Assembly (NCBI RefSeq): GCF_000321225.1
Contig: NW_004450276.1
Coordinates: forward strand, 714,300 to 778,299
Direction of reading: 5' to 3'
Length of the DNA stretch: 64,000 nucleotides
Source of the DNA: Odobenus rosmarus divergens
Taxonomy: Eukaryota; Chordata; Mammalia; Carnivora; Odobenidae
The position numbers and the translations under genes were made by a program. Of the stretch, positions 22,977-34,879 are shown in pieces (the first letter of the stretch is position 1; each line of letters starts with the position of its first letter). Under the pieces are notes generated by a model. It made no database searches, was not told where the DNA came from, and worked only from the letters and a program-made list of their open reading frames with translations.

Positions 22977-23212
22977 AAAGCTAAGGAAATGTAGGGCATC
23001 TGGGTGGCTCAGTTGGTTAAGCATCTGCCTTTGGCTCAGGTTGTGATCCCTCGGTCCGGGGATTGAGCCCTGCGAGGGTGCCCTGCTCAGCGGGGAGTCT
23101 GCTTCTCCCTCTCTCCCAGACCCTCCCTCCCCCCACCCCCTGCTCATGTTCACTCTCTCTCAAATAAATAAATAAAATCTTACAAAAAATAAATAAAGCT
23201 AAGGAAATGTAG
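22977..23212 (+). mobile_element. CAN-SINE with perfect TSD
   Basis: The element at 22995-23194 reads ggcatctgggtggctcagtt through a tRNA-like body, CT-rich part, (aaat)n and A-rich tail. The 18-bp duplication aaagctaaggaaatgtag is identical at 22977-22994 and 23195-23212. Confidence 0.95.
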
Positions 23213-23527
23213 ACAAATAGACCTTTTCTCATTGTTTTAGGACAAACTAAGATTCTAATATATCTTTTTCTCCAATTCTTGTTTGTTTTTAATTTGTTTT
23301 AGCTTTGGGCTGCTTTTGGAGAACAACATCTTCCCCTATAAATTATCAAATGATGCTTTAATGGACAAATTTTCCTTTTTTTTCTTAGAGCATTATTTTC
23401 TTTACAAAGCCGTGCATTCCACTTACTTTTCAACAAGAAATTATGCATCCTACAGTAGTTTCCACTGAGAGCATTTATGCTTCCCTTAATGTTCCTCTTT
23501 CCAACGTCCCTCCAACTTAACTTATAG

Positions 23528-23593
23528 AGGAAGGAAATGATTGAAGACATCACCAAGAAGGTTCGGCTTCACCAGGTGACACGAATCCCTGAG
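23528..23593 (+). other. Candidate exon (speculative)
   Basis: A pyrimidine-rich stretch ends in cttatag before 23528. It is followed by an open 66-nt segment (RKEMIEDITKKVRLHQVTRIPE in one frame) ending at gag/gtaaag, a near-consensus donor. An alternative donor, cag/gtgaca, gives 48 nt. Both lengths are multiples of three. No protein family was recognised, so this may be chance. Confidence 0.25.
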
Positions 23594-23794
23594 GTAAAGA
23601 GTTGGAGCACATTCCAGAGTTGCTGATGGGATAGTACCAACGCATGACCAGTGAAACGTCTGTCTCAGTTTTCTGCATGATGACAACGATCAATCGCTGG
23701 TCCTGAGGGATTTGATGTGGTGGGAATTACGCGCTCGCAGCAACGACCCTTAATATCACAGACTCCCTCTGCCAGGTGGAGAGAAATGTCGAAA

Positions 23795-23805
23795 TTTGGC
23801 GGGAA
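23795..23805 (+). promoter_or_regulatory. E2F-like site
   Basis: tttggcgggaa matches the classical E2F core (TTTSGCGS followed by A-rich). The flanks have no surrounding CpG island. Confidence 0.4.
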
Positions 23806-23913
23806 GAATCAAGATAAGGCCTTTGTAGACAGAAAATACACACTTTCTTTGTGGGAAGCAATATGCGCTGCTTTTCTTGAACGAGCTGCTGAAGAGAACT
23901 TCAACCTCAATGA

Positions 23914-23921
23914 TGACGTCA
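23914..23921. promoter_or_regulatory. Full CRE palindrome
   Basis: TGACGTCA, the consensus ATF/CREB octamer, is present exactly. It lies 109 nt after the E2F-like site, in a segment that also carries the candidate exon. Confidence 0.45.
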
Positions 23922-23939
23922 AGAACAGGTGAATGATTC

Positions 23940-25132
23940 ATTTACATAAACTTACAACCGGAATTGATCACACATTACAGTGAACTGGATAAGAAAGTCA
24001 AATACTCATAGGTGGAGGAGACAACTATCACACAGTGTGACTTTAGAACAATTGAAAGACAATCTAAAACTCCAAAATGCTTACTCAAGGTGCCACCACG
24101 GTATCTGAAATTCACACTGTTGGACAAATCCCTACTTTGGAATAATGAAGTATATCTCTCAGTGTGTTCTCCATGGAACATTAATAGTTGTTATACTAAG
24201 AAAAAAAAACCAGACAGACTGATATGTTCGTTAGTGCTCATAAATTTGGGGAAAATCTCAGGTTTAAACAAATAGCTCTCTTTACTGTAGAACTTATCTG
24301 TGCTCGGAAAAACTACAAAGTGTTATGAATCTCCAATAACAGACTATACATATGGGGTTTTTCTAAACTTGGTTGGCCATAAGAGACCCTTTTTTTAAAC
24401 AATATATCTTACCAAATTTTTAGGTTTTTCTAAGATTAGAAAATGCGTCTTTCCCAGATGACCCCCAATAGTATGCAAATGTCCTAACAAGATGGATAAG
24501 TCATGAACTTATATATCATTCATGAATACTTGAGCATGGCTTTTTGTTTTTTTCCATCAAAATAAGTAGCTTCAGAGAAGAGAAACTTGCAGCCACAAGG
24601 GATGTACGTTTGGATGTGAAAGAGAATGAGTGTTGGAGGGGGCTGGCGGGGGTGAGGAGGATTGCCTGGCAGGTGGACTCAAGTGTAGCAGACTAAGAAC
24701 TACTACCCCTCTCAGAGCGAGGAGAGAGTGCATAATGGGGAGTCCAGAGAACATGAGAGAATCACCAAACAGACCAGAATGGAAGTGAACAGGGGAAATG
24801 GACAGAGCCATTAAAGGCAAGTTTTGTTCGTGGAAATCTTTTGGTGCAGACTACTTTAACCAGGAGAAAAATTCACTATTTCTTATTTCCAGGGGCAGCC
24901 AGCCATTACAGCCCACCCTGCTTCAGAGTCCTCCAAATGTCATTCTTTCTGCAGTCAAACATGCAGGAGTATGATTACGGTGTGCAAAATGGGGGAAGCC
25001 TCCAGGAATGCAAAGTTAATGCCTAACATACCATATAGTGTGACCCTCCAGTGCTCTGAACACCAGATACATTCAAACTCCTCCTTTGTTTTACAGAAAA
25101 TGGGTTCATTTCACTCTTTTAAAACCATTACT
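23940..25132. other. Unassigned sequence
   Basis: No gene or repeat recognised. Short poly-A near 24200. Confidence 0.35.
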
Positions 25133-25336
25133 CAGAACCATAGAATTTTTTTTTTTTAAGATTTTATTTATTTATTCATGAGAGAGAGAGAGAGAGAAGC
25201 AGAGGGAGAAGCAGGCTCCCAAGGAGCAGGGAGCCCGACGCGGGACTCGATCCCAGGACCCTGGGATCACGACCTGAGCCGAAGGCAGACGCCTAACCAT
25301 CTGAGCCACCCAGGCGCCCAGAACCATAGAATTTTT
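25133..25336 (-). mobile_element. CAN-SINE with perfect TSD
   Basis: The element at 25151-25318 is a reverse SINE starting with poly-T and aagattttatttatttattc. The 18-bp cagaaccatagaattttt is identical at 25133-25150 and 25319-25336. It inserted beside an L1 3' end. Confidence 0.95.
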
Positions 25337-25341
25337 ATAGG

Positions 25342-25620
25342 ATTTCACTCATACGTCAAATTTAAGAAGCAAAACAAAGGAACTAAGGGGAAAAAAGAGA
25401 CAAACCAAAAAACAGACTCTTAATATAGAGAAGAAACATGGTTACCAGAGGGGAGGTGGGTGGGGAGGGTGGTAGGGTAAACAGGTGATGGGGATGAAGG
25501 AGGGTACTTGTTGTGATGAGCACCGAGTGATGCGTGGAAGTGCTGAATCACTATTTTGTACACCTGAAACTAATACAACACTGTATGTTAACTTCACTGG
25601 AATTAAATTTTTAAAACATA
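25342..25620 (+). mobile_element. L1 3'UTR fragment
   Basis: gatttcactcatacgtcaaa and gaagcaaaacaaaggaacta, then ggtagggtaaacaggtgatg and ttttgtacacctgaaactaa, ending with cactggaattaaatttttaa. This is a typical carnivoran L1 3'UTR in the sense direction. Confidence 0.8.
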
Positions 25621-25748
25621 TATATAGAAAAAAATAAGGGCATGAGTTAAAAATGTATATACAGCTTAGCTGGAAAAAAAAAACCCACAATTTTTAATTC
25701 TGTATTTTGCATGTATTCTTGTGAGGAGAGTTTTAGATTCTACTCCTA

Positions 25749-25812
25749 GGGATATTAATTTTACTGCATGAGATATTAATTTCTCCTGCATGAGACATTA
25801 ATTTCTCCTGCA
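25749..25812 (+). repeat. 22-bp tandem repeat, three units
   Basis: A 20-bp first unit (25749-25768) and two 22-bp units (25769-25790, 25791-25812) share gatattaattt...ctgca. The last two differ at one position. A 10-bp tttagtcaat doublet follows at about 25822-25844. Confidence 0.9.
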
Positions 25813-25829
25813 AAGTGAAGTTTTAGTCA

Positions 25830-27812
25830 ATTTTAGTCAATTTTAAATTAAAGTTCTCAGATATCTCAAAGGATTAGGGCTTCACTCAAACCTAAAAGCA
25901 ACTTTTGTGCATTGCCTCTCATTATAGCTGAATATGGTTCGAAAGTGGTGACAGAGGTTCTATTTTGGGAGATAAGCACGTCAGCACCGTAATTCAATGA
26001 AGGCATGATACATGTGCGGACTGTTACTTTGAACTGATCCTTTCCCAACGGAAGGAAAAATGTGTCTTGCCACAGCAAGAGGATTTTTTTCCCTTCTTCC
26101 CACTTTAAGTCATGTTTTCCACCTTAATACTCACATTCGATGAAATATTTTCATGTGAGGTTTCTACCGCCTGTCCAAAGGCCCAATCTGCCTGTTATGT
26201 GATGTACTAAGATATTTGTACTATAACAACTGTTAATTAGAGTGACGGCCTGCAAGTTCTGTCTTGTTTTTAAATTTAGTGCAGCTCTTGGCATCTAGGC
26301 TTAGGTTAAAAGTGCAGGCTGACATAACTACTCTCCTTTTCCACTTACCCCATGTTCTCTGAATGCTGACAGAAATATTTTTTATGCTGATAAGTCAGGC
26401 TGTCTTGTTATCTGAAAGAGGAAAGAAGGCAAGCAAAAAAATTAGGGAAATAAACATTTCCATGACTTCACCCACGCCAGAAGGAAAGTAATAATCCCAC
26501 CTCTGAGAGGTCTAAGTGATATCTTATTCCTACATGATTTATTTTAAAATACTGAATTTGTCTGATGTTAAAAAAAATAGTATGTTGTTTTCTATGACCA
26601 TAATCAGTGATGTGAGTTAAGAATAGCTTGTCCTTTTAAGTAAGTCCCTGATTAATCTCAAATCCTGTATCTTCCACCTTTTTTCCTCTCTACCTTTCTA
26701 TCCCCCTGCCCCACCCCCCACCTATTACAAAGTCATTTTCAAATAAAGCTGGTTGAGGATCACAAATCTGAGCCACAGGAATGACTCAGGGCAGGTACAT
26801 CTGCGAAGTCAGGCATGAGCAATGAAGAGTCCGACTAGGTTTTCGTGCAATTCACAGGCAAGAAACAGACAGACAAGGCAAAGGGACTTCTATCCACTCT
26901 GCTGATCAGGTAGAGGAATTTTGTGGCACAGTCTCAATAGCACATGGCTGCTTTTAAACTAAGCCCAGCATAAATAGATGTCCACCGGCATCTCTGGTCT
27001 GAAAGCCTGGCCAGTGCCATCACTGAACATTGTTTCCGGAGCACAAAACCAAAGGCACCTAGAAACGCACCAAGATTTGTTGCAAAGTAAGATACCACCA
27101 ACATGACACGTCAGATCAATGATACCAAATACTGCTCCAATCAAAATAGTGAAGCAAGTTAGTTAACATCATCGCCTTTTGTTTGTTTTGAGCAAAAACA
27201 AAGCCAGCAGTTCCTTGCATGGTCTTCTCTATTCCACTGGCTGACGAAGTCACATGTGCCTTCCTATTTCAAATAATCATTGGCTCCAGGGCTCTGGTTA
27301 CCAGGTGTCTTTCTGTTTAATGACCGGGTCAGAATGTTTAGTAGGGAAAGGCCAAGCAGAGTGGAGATGGAGTCCCTACCATCGGTGGTATTCCTGGGAC
27401 AACGTGGAGTTGACCAAGGTCCAGCATGACCTGCCTTGGAAGTGAGTCCTTCCGGGTGCCCCTCCGGGCTCAGGCTCTCCAGATCTGCCCCTATCCTAAT
27501 TCTAGCAGGGAAGCCAGTGAGGCCAGCCCTAATGCTACCAACTTACGCTGCTCCCCGCATCATTTCCTCACCCCACACCACACAGATAAAGGGGGGGGAG
27601 GGGTCTTTGTGAGAAGTGTCACACAGTGTCTCACCAGGAAATGCTTCGGATCCCCGATTTAAGAAGAGGAGCAAGCTGGGGGGCCTTTCTCTTCACCCCG
27701 AATCTGCCAAGTACAATACAGCCTTTCTCACAAATACATATTTTACGACTTTGTTAAGCCTCTGTCTGTATACTCATGTTCTGGACATTATAGGATTTTG
27801 AGTATTAACGTT
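25830..27812. other. Unassigned sequence
   Basis: No gene or repeat family recognised. A minus-strand open frame at 26959-27144 has a hydrophobic start but resembles nothing I can name. A G-rich run lies near 27590. Confidence 0.35.
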
Positions 27813-28039
27813 AAAATAGTCTTCTCAATATTGGGGTGCCTGGGTGGCTCCATCATTAAGCGTCTGCCTTCAGCTCAGGTCATGGTTCCAGGGTCCTGGG
27901 ATCGAGCCCCGCATTGGGCTTCCTGCTCCGCGAGAAGCCTGCTTCTCCCTCTCCCACTCCCCCTGCTTGTGTTCCCTCTCTTGCTGTCTCTCTCTCTGTT
28001 ATAAATAAAATCTTAAAAAAAAAATAGTCTTCTCAATAT
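27813..28039 (+). mobile_element. CAN-SINE with perfect TSD
   Basis: The element at 27832-28020 has head tggggtgcctgggtggctcc, a tRNA-like body, CT-rich part and A tail. The 19-bp duplication aaaatagtcttctcaatat is identical at 27813-27831 and 28021-28039. Confidence 0.95.
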
Positions 28040-28567
28040 GTACCTGTTGCAGACATTCCTTGGGGAATTGTAATCCCTTATTATAAGGCTGAGACCAAGT
28101 TAAGTTTATTCATGTGTTGTGGAATTTAACTAGCATCCTATGTGCTTAATTCTGTTATGAGAGCAGTTTTATAAGTCACTTCTACCTTATTTTTTTATGT
28201 CTCTGAGAAGTACTATCATTAGCTAATTTTTAAGACAAGTTAAATTTGGCAAAACTGTGTTAAGAAATATGGCATTTGCTGTCCCTTTGCAAGTCTGATT
28301 TATAACGGTAATACTTTCCCTACTCTTTGGAATCCTGCATCCAGGATGTGGTGCGGTGGTGCTGCCTGAAATACTGAAATACTGGATGTCTTAATAGTAG
28401 GAGAGTGGCTGCCTCTGGAGGGAGAAGGGGGTGGGTGGGTAATGAGACCAGAAAGGAGAGAGTGCTTGGGGGTGTCTATGGTACTGGTAGTGTTGGGTGG
28501 TGGGTTCACAGATGTTTATTTATTTTATATCCATAACGTTCATTGAATATATTCTTCCGTATCAATT
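28040..28567. other. Unassigned sequence
   Basis: Unique, no feature recognised. A minus-strand frame at 28300-28509 over a GGT/ACC-rich area is not a gene. Confidence 0.35.
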
Positions 28568-28783
28568 AAAAATACCATGTGCCTGGGGGGGTGCCTGGGT
28601 GGCTCAGTCCGCTAAGCATCCAACTCTTGATTTTGGCTCAGGTCATGATCTCAGGGTCTTGAGATCAAGCCCTGTGGTGGGCTCCACGCTGGGTATGGAG
28701 GCTGCTTAAGATTCTCTCTCCCTCTCCCTCTGCCCCTCCCTCCCTCTCTAAAAAAAATAATAATAAAAAATACCATGTGCCTG
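28568..28783 (+). mobile_element. CAN-SINE, older body type, perfect TSD
   Basis: The element at 28586-28765 carries caactcttgattttggctca, a different body from most neighbours. The 18-bp duplication aaaaataccatgtgcctg is identical at 28568-28585 and 28766-28783. Confidence 0.95.
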
Positions 28784-29444
28784 ATATTCAAATAGGACTA
28801 TCTGTTAAAGCTTCCACAAATTTATGCACCTAACGTTAAAAAAGATGGTTCTGTATTAAAATGACCACATCATCTTCTCATCCTATTACCATGAAAACAT
28901 CAGAATAATAAAATGCTCTATTTTAAGGAACTTTAAGAAAAGAATGCCAAAATCTAATATAGATGTTTTCCTATTACATCTGTTACTATTAACGCAAATT
29001 CTAACCTTAATCTCACACATATGCCATGATTATGGAGTGCTTTCTGACTCACTCACTCTGTTTCTCTGAAGTTAAAACCTTTCTCTGGGACCTCAGATTC
29101 TTTGAGTTAAAAGCCCTTTTGAGTTTGCTTATTTCTCAGCGGTCGGTGATTTTTAAAAATCCCAGCAAATGTCCTTTGCCTCCTTCTGAGAGAAGAGAGT
29201 TGGATACTAGATTGTTTTTAAGATCTTCTTCTGACTCTAAAAATCTGATTCTGTGACAATACAGGAAAGTGTTAACCTGCCTTTCCAGCTTCCCTGTTCT
29301 CAAAGCATCTGGTTCCTTCTTTACACAATTGAAGATAAAAAAGAATGCAGGGAATCAGGAACTATTTTGCTCCCTGACTTCTCACTTCTTTACTTTTCAG
29401 TGAGAATCACCGGCTGAACACTTCCTATGTCGTCCCACCTCTGC
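28784..29444. other. Unassigned sequence
   Basis: No gene or repeat recognised. Confidence 0.35.
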
Positions 29445-29498
29445 TGCGCGCGCGCGCGCGCACACACACGCACACACGCACACGCGCGCACACACACA
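29445..29498 (+). repeat. Alternating GC/CA microsatellite
   Basis: 54 bp of uninterrupted pyrimidine-purine alternation: a (CG)n core, then (CA)n with CG islands. Such sequence favours Z-DNA. Confidence 0.95.
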
Positions 29499-29594
29499 GT
29501 ATACAGGGAGCCTGGCCTCACGGAGTCTACGGCTTACGTCTAATCTTGCTCCTGCTGATGTGTGCCAGATACTCACTCTCTTGTCTAGATCATA

Positions 29595-29826
29595 ACAGCT
29601 AACATTTCTTTTTTTTAAGATTTTATTTATTTACTTATTTGTCAGAGAGAGAGAGCGAGAGAGAGACGGCATAAGCAGGGGGAGCAGGCAGAGGGAGAAG
29701 CAAACTCCCTGCTGAGCAATGAGCCCGATGTGGGACTCGATCCCAGGACCCAGGGATCATGACCTGAGCCGAAGGCAGACACTTAACTGAATGAGCCACC
29801 CAGGCGTCCCACAGCAAATGTTTCTT
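29595..29826 (-). mobile_element. CAN-SINE with imperfect TSD
   Basis: The element at 29611-29810 is a reverse SINE with a GA-rich inner part. Duplications acagctaacatttctt (29595-29610) and acagcaaatgtttctt (29811-29826) differ at three positions, so this is an older insertion. Confidence 0.88.
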
Positions 29827-29889
29827 GATCTCTTTTCTATGTCCTGTGTTAAGCACTCAACTTGGATTACTGGGTCATTATTTCTTAGC

Positions 29890-30125
29890 ATTTGGGTTTT
29901 GGAGTCAACCAGTCCTAGATTTCCATCTCAGGTTAGCCCTTTATCAGCTATGAAACCTTGAGCAAAAAGAATTCACATCTCTGAGCCTCAGTTTTCACAT
30001 CTGTAAAATGGGGGATTATGTAAATATAAAATCTTAAAAATGTTGACAAAGGGCTACTAGAATAGAGACTGGCACACAGACTGTCATAAATGTAAAAAAT
30101 GTTATTTGTTGTTATTATTATTAGC
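29890..30125 (+). repeat. MIR SINE
   Basis: Clear MIR order: ttttggagtcaaccagtcct, ctgagcctcagttttcacat, ctgtaaaatgggggattatg and gactggcacacagactgtca. Confidence 0.8.
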
Positions 30126-30744
30126 ATTATTACCAGCACCACCACACTGACCAATATTCCTAAATCCTTGATTTAGGAATTGCCCACAGCTCTGATACTT
30201 GATTTTCTTGCCCCTAGCCTGGGTATCAGGTCCCTTCTCCTGACCTTCTGGACCCTGGGGTCTTCACAGGGGAGAATCCTTAGACTGCTGCACCCTGAGG
30301 CCCACCTACTCTTTTCACACTGTTGACTTTGTTCTATTGCTATATTTGACTTCTCTGTACCTAAACCCTCATCACGCCTCCTGCCTAGCACACTCCCCCA
30401 GCGCTGTTCTGAAGACTCCAGATAAGACACTCGCAGAGCCCTCACACTTAACCCACACAAAAACCCTATGAAGATTTTTCTGCCATCCTCAACATACAAA
30501 TTCCATCTCTGGTCCCAAGACAGCCCCTTCAATTCCTGTCACCTCCCAGCCGGATGGAGCACGTATCAAACCTGCTAAGTCACGTGGCTATGCCTAGCTG
30601 CCAGAGAGGCTGCGAAGGGTGTATCTTGAACAGGGTGGCCATGAATCCTGGGGAATTATTAGTGTGAAAGCAAAGAAGAACAGATTTTCAGGACAGCCAA
30701 CAAGCTGCCAGAGACAAGTCATAGTATTTTTATTTCACAGGTAA
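30126..30744. other. Unassigned sequence
   Basis: The 119-codon minus-strand frame at 30173-30532 shows no known domain. No gene called. Confidence 0.35.
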
Positions 30745-30850
30745 TTGTATTTTCATTTCCCATGACTCAGGGAAATGAAGAGGTCCCACAGCCTGAAAGT
30801 CAAGGAGCGAAGTCAGGTCTTTCAGACTCTGGAGCTAAGTCTGAAGGTAC
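30745..30850 (-). repeat. MIR-like remnant
   Basis: catgactcagggaaatgaag, gtcaaggagcgaagtcaggt and agactctggagctaagtct fit a reverse MIR. Confidence 0.45.
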
Positions 30851-31669
30851 CTGTTGGTGCTGCCCGGTTCCCCGTGTTTGCTGAGAATGTAGCTTCGTCT
30901 GGCACCCTCTGCCAGGAGATTTGTGTCTGATTCCCACCCCCATTCTACCTGGAAGATTGAAGCAAACTCTTCTCTTTGATTATTTTAGCTACAACATGGT
31001 TTTTATATACTACAATTTTAGATATCCCAGTATATTGTTACTTCTCTTAATATTTACTAAGTGACACAATCAAGCCAACTATTCACACAGAAGAATTCTT
31101 TAAGAACTAAGGTTGCAAAGGCTGTGTTCCTCACATAGTACAAAATATTGCAAACCATTATTTCAACCAGGTCTCTGAGGAGCAATTTAAACTAATTTTG
31201 CGAGGGAAAAAAATCACACACACACACAATCAAAAAAATATCCTGAAATGATAACAAGGAAATTACCCATATTACTTAAAGAGAAAAGAGTCAAATTATT
31301 TGAATTATAAATTCAAGCCATCGCTTTAACGTTTGCTTCAAGTCCACATTGCTTTGTTTTTCAACACGGAGACAATGACTATTTGGTATTCTTCACAGAC
31401 ACATATGCCTGGGCTTACAGTTAATGAATAGCTTCCCTGCTGACTTTCTTGGGTTTAATTTCATTCTGTTTCACTTAGCTCTCAACACTGTATTTATTAG
31501 AGATCAATAATCGCATTATTTTGTGCTAACAGATGCCTCTAACACTTAAATAATTCTCTCAAGGATTTGGGAAGCCATTTAATATTAGTTATTAATATTA
31601 GCTGGCTAAAGGTCGGTGGTTTTCAAGCAGCATCCAGAACCACCCAGTTCTCTTACCGGGACAATACCA
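30851..31669. other. AT-rich unique sequence
   Basis: No gene recognised. 31290-31560 is a candidate conserved segment. A short (CA)n lies at about 31216-31228. Confidence 0.35.
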
Positions 31670-32095
31670 TATTAATCAGGTCAACTATCTGCTGTAACAA
31701 ATGATCCCCACATCTCAGCGGCTTAAGACAATAAGAGTAAATTTTTCAATCACATTTTCTCACAGTTAGGGTTGGTAGGTGGGCGTTCTGCTCCACGTCC
31801 CGTTCAAATACAGCCTGCTTCTCTCCCATGGCTCCATTTTCCAGGTTCTAGGCATTCTCTCCATCCTACCCATGAATGGAGAAAGAGTGGAGGATGCTGG
31901 GTGGGTGGGAGGTTTTCGGATGGGCCCTCTGGGTGTCACTTCTACCATATCCCATTGGCTGGCACCCAGTGGTAGACCACACGTGACTGCAAGGGAGGCT
32001 GGGAAGTAGCAGAGCTATGTGCCCAGGAGAAGGAGGAAATGGCTTTCGTGAGCACCTAGCCGCCAAATAAAATTGAGTCTTTGCCACAAATGCCA
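31670..32095 (+). repeat. Ancient LTR-like repeat, family A/B class
   Basis: ctatctgctgtaacaaatga, catctcagcggcttaagaca and ctaccatatcccattggctg occur in the same order as in the copies at 38695 and 61165. Strongly diverged. Confidence 0.5.
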
Positions 32096-32264
32096 AAACT
32101 GCTAGGCAAGAACAAATAATAGGGTCAATTTAAAAGGTTTTTTTAAAATTAATGATATAATTGAAAATTATGGCCTCATGTATACTAGCCAATCTAGTGA
32201 GAGTAACAGGTGTTCTAAATTCATGTCCACTTCTTACAAGTTATTTACAAGCAGCTAAGGGCAA

Positions 32265-32880
32265 ATTTTTTTTATGATGATAAAATATTCATAAAATAAA
32301 GTTTAACATTTTAACTGTTTTTAAGTGTAGAGTTCAACCACATTCAGTACTCTCATACTGTTGGGCAACAGTCATCACTGCCCACCTCCACACATCGAAA
32401 CTCTGTACCCATTAAACACTTAACTCCTCATTCTCCCTCCCCTCAGCCTCTGGGAAGAACCATTCTACTTTGTGTCTTTATGAATTTGGACCATTTTTAG
32501 GCATTTCCTATAAGTGAAATCATACAGCATGTGCCCTTTTGCGTCTGGTTTATTTCACTTAGCATAATGCCTTCAAAGCTCATCATCCGTGTTGTAGCAT
32601 TATCAACATTCCCTTTAAAGCTGAATAATACTCCATTGTATGCATCTACCACATTTTGTTTATCCATTCGTCTGCCAATGGGCCCTTGGCTTGTTGGCAC
32701 TTTTTGTCTATTGTGAGTAATGCTGTTATGAACACAGGTGTACAAATATCTGTCCAAGTCCCTGCTTTCACCTTTTGGGGCTATATACCCAGAAGTGGAG
32801 TTGCTGGATCATTAGGCAATTCTGTGTTTAATTTTTTGAGGAGCTGCTCTACTGTTTTCCACGGTGGCTGTGAAAGTCAG
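32265..32880 (-). mobile_element. L1 3' region, reverse strand
   Basis: The series agtttaacattttaactgtt, ttcacttagcataatgcctt, gaataatactccattgtatg and gctatatacccagaagtgga is the complement of an L1 ORF2-end/3'UTR. Fairly well conserved. Confidence 0.85.
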
Positions 32881-34879
32881 AACAGCTCTGGAGACAAACT
32901 TGTAATTGGCTTCAACAAAAGGTTGTAAATGACTCATTTGTAAAGGTACAGTCCCCATTAAAAAGTTTCCCAAATTGGGGGACTATGTGTTTTCAATATA
33001 GCTCTGTAAGAACTAGAAAAGTTTTAATTTCATTTTTCCTTTGCCTTTGAGTGAAGTGATAAAATATACTGAGTAATTAGTTGTATTCTCTGGGAGGCAT
33101 AAAGAAGAGGAATTTGATCGAAAACGTGTTGAAGGCTCTGTCCTAGCCCTCTCGTGACATTGGTATCTAATAGATTTCCTGGAAATGATGGGACTACTTT
33201 GTCGCACTACGACTAAAAATTAAACCGAGAAAATCTCGGCAGCACCGTCAATTTTAACTTCCAATTAACAATGAAAACCTGACAGCCCACCATTTACCAA
33301 CTGATACCGTCTGTGCTTTGTGTCTGCTGCTCATCTGATAATTATCTGGATTACTTCATATTTTGACCTCTTTGGATTTTTTTTCCCCACAGACTATTTT
33401 TGTGTAAATATTTAAAACAACCAACTAGAGTGATGAAAACCTGAGTGCTTTCCAGAAGTTTCATCCAAACAGCGAGGGGTTTTGGATGTTTGGTTTTGAT
33501 TTCATTCTCTCTGCCAATTTCAGGTTTCTGAGTACAAGTGCTGTCAAAATTCAAAGATACTATAAAAATGAGAAGCAGGTACTGTGGAAATGAGAGCACA
33601 TTTGAACTAAACCCTTCTCTGACAGATTGATTTGGAAACCTTTGGTTCCTTAATAATACGATTTTTAACTTGGCTATTTCATCACAGGTGTATAGCAGTA
33701 CATTGATATTCTAGGTTTCAAAAAATATCCCCAAGTTCAGCTTTTCCAGGACAAAAGGCTGAAAAATGAAGTTGAGCACAAGGTTTGATACCAGATTATC
33801 ATTCTTGATGGCGGAACATCATAAAAGACCCCTTTTATCCGTTCTTGTCTGAGTATCCCCAGGGCTAGCAGATATTGGGGGCCAGTACTGGAGAATGCTT
33901 ATTTTAATTATTTTTCAATAAGATAGCATTTGGTGCTTAACCAACGGTAGTGCTTAAATCACTTACGATGTGAAATGGAATTATACAGTATATACTCCAT
34001 GCCACCAATACCGTACGCCACCAACATTTTTCACTGTGGTACACTGGATTTGCATGGATTTCTCTCCCCTGCTTTGAGCACATGTGCTCATGATAGTTTC
34101 ATAAAGCTCCTGCTCTAAGACACCTACATTATTAATTTGAAGTTTCTTTGAAGGTATTTCTTTCAAAGAGAAATAAAATCTAGACTAGTTTCTCTTTAAC
34201 ACTATCTTTTAAGGAGTAAAGCCAAAGAAAGGAAGAGCCTGCATGTGAAATCCATCACAAATCTTGCACCAATGGGTGCAACAGGAGCAGTGGAGAATTT
34301 AGTAACTTCCATAAAGAAAAGCTGACGTCATTTTTAAACACGGATCTTGTGTCTAATTTCACATCTGGCAGTACGGACTAGCAAAATGCGTAGCATAATA
34401 AATAATGAACTGTTAGGTCTCTCCACAACCACTGTCAGGCAGACATTTATATGGCTTCATGGTTGCAGCATGAACAATCAAAGTGTTAGCCAGCACTGAA
34501 ATCACTCTACAAGCTTCCCTCGATTCATCTCTTCATTATATAATCTCAGGATGAGCCCCAGTGATATACAGTTCTCTCAATACTCATCCCTCCAGAGTTC
34601 TTAACCTCTACATTTATTCTTGTCTCTCCTCCCGTCGGACCCTATTTTTATCCCCTTCCCTGTTCCAGGATTTGAGGAGCTGCCATCCTTAAGGACCATT
34701 GGTCTCCTTCAGTTCTGTCTCCCTGCCTAGCCTTTACCAACCACCTTCTCATAGTTTTACCCTCCTTAAGAAATGAACACACGCACACACAACTTCATTT
34801 CCTTTTCTCTTCTTTTTCTGACTTAAATAAATCAATTGATTACTAAGCCTCCTATCAAAGTGCCCTGCTCTCAACTAAG
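32881..34879. other. Unassigned AT-rich sequence
   Basis: No gene or repeat recognised. 33080-33360 has conserved-element-like text (attatctggattacttcat, aacttccaattaacaatgaa). Confidence 0.35.

Noticed and set aside
25178..25423. Frame with Glu/Arg-rich start
   Set aside because: It is translation of the reverse SINE and the adjoining L1.
26959..27144. Minus-strand frame with hydrophobic text
   Set aside because: It resembled a membrane-protein pseudogene at first, but I could not match it to any family in any frame.
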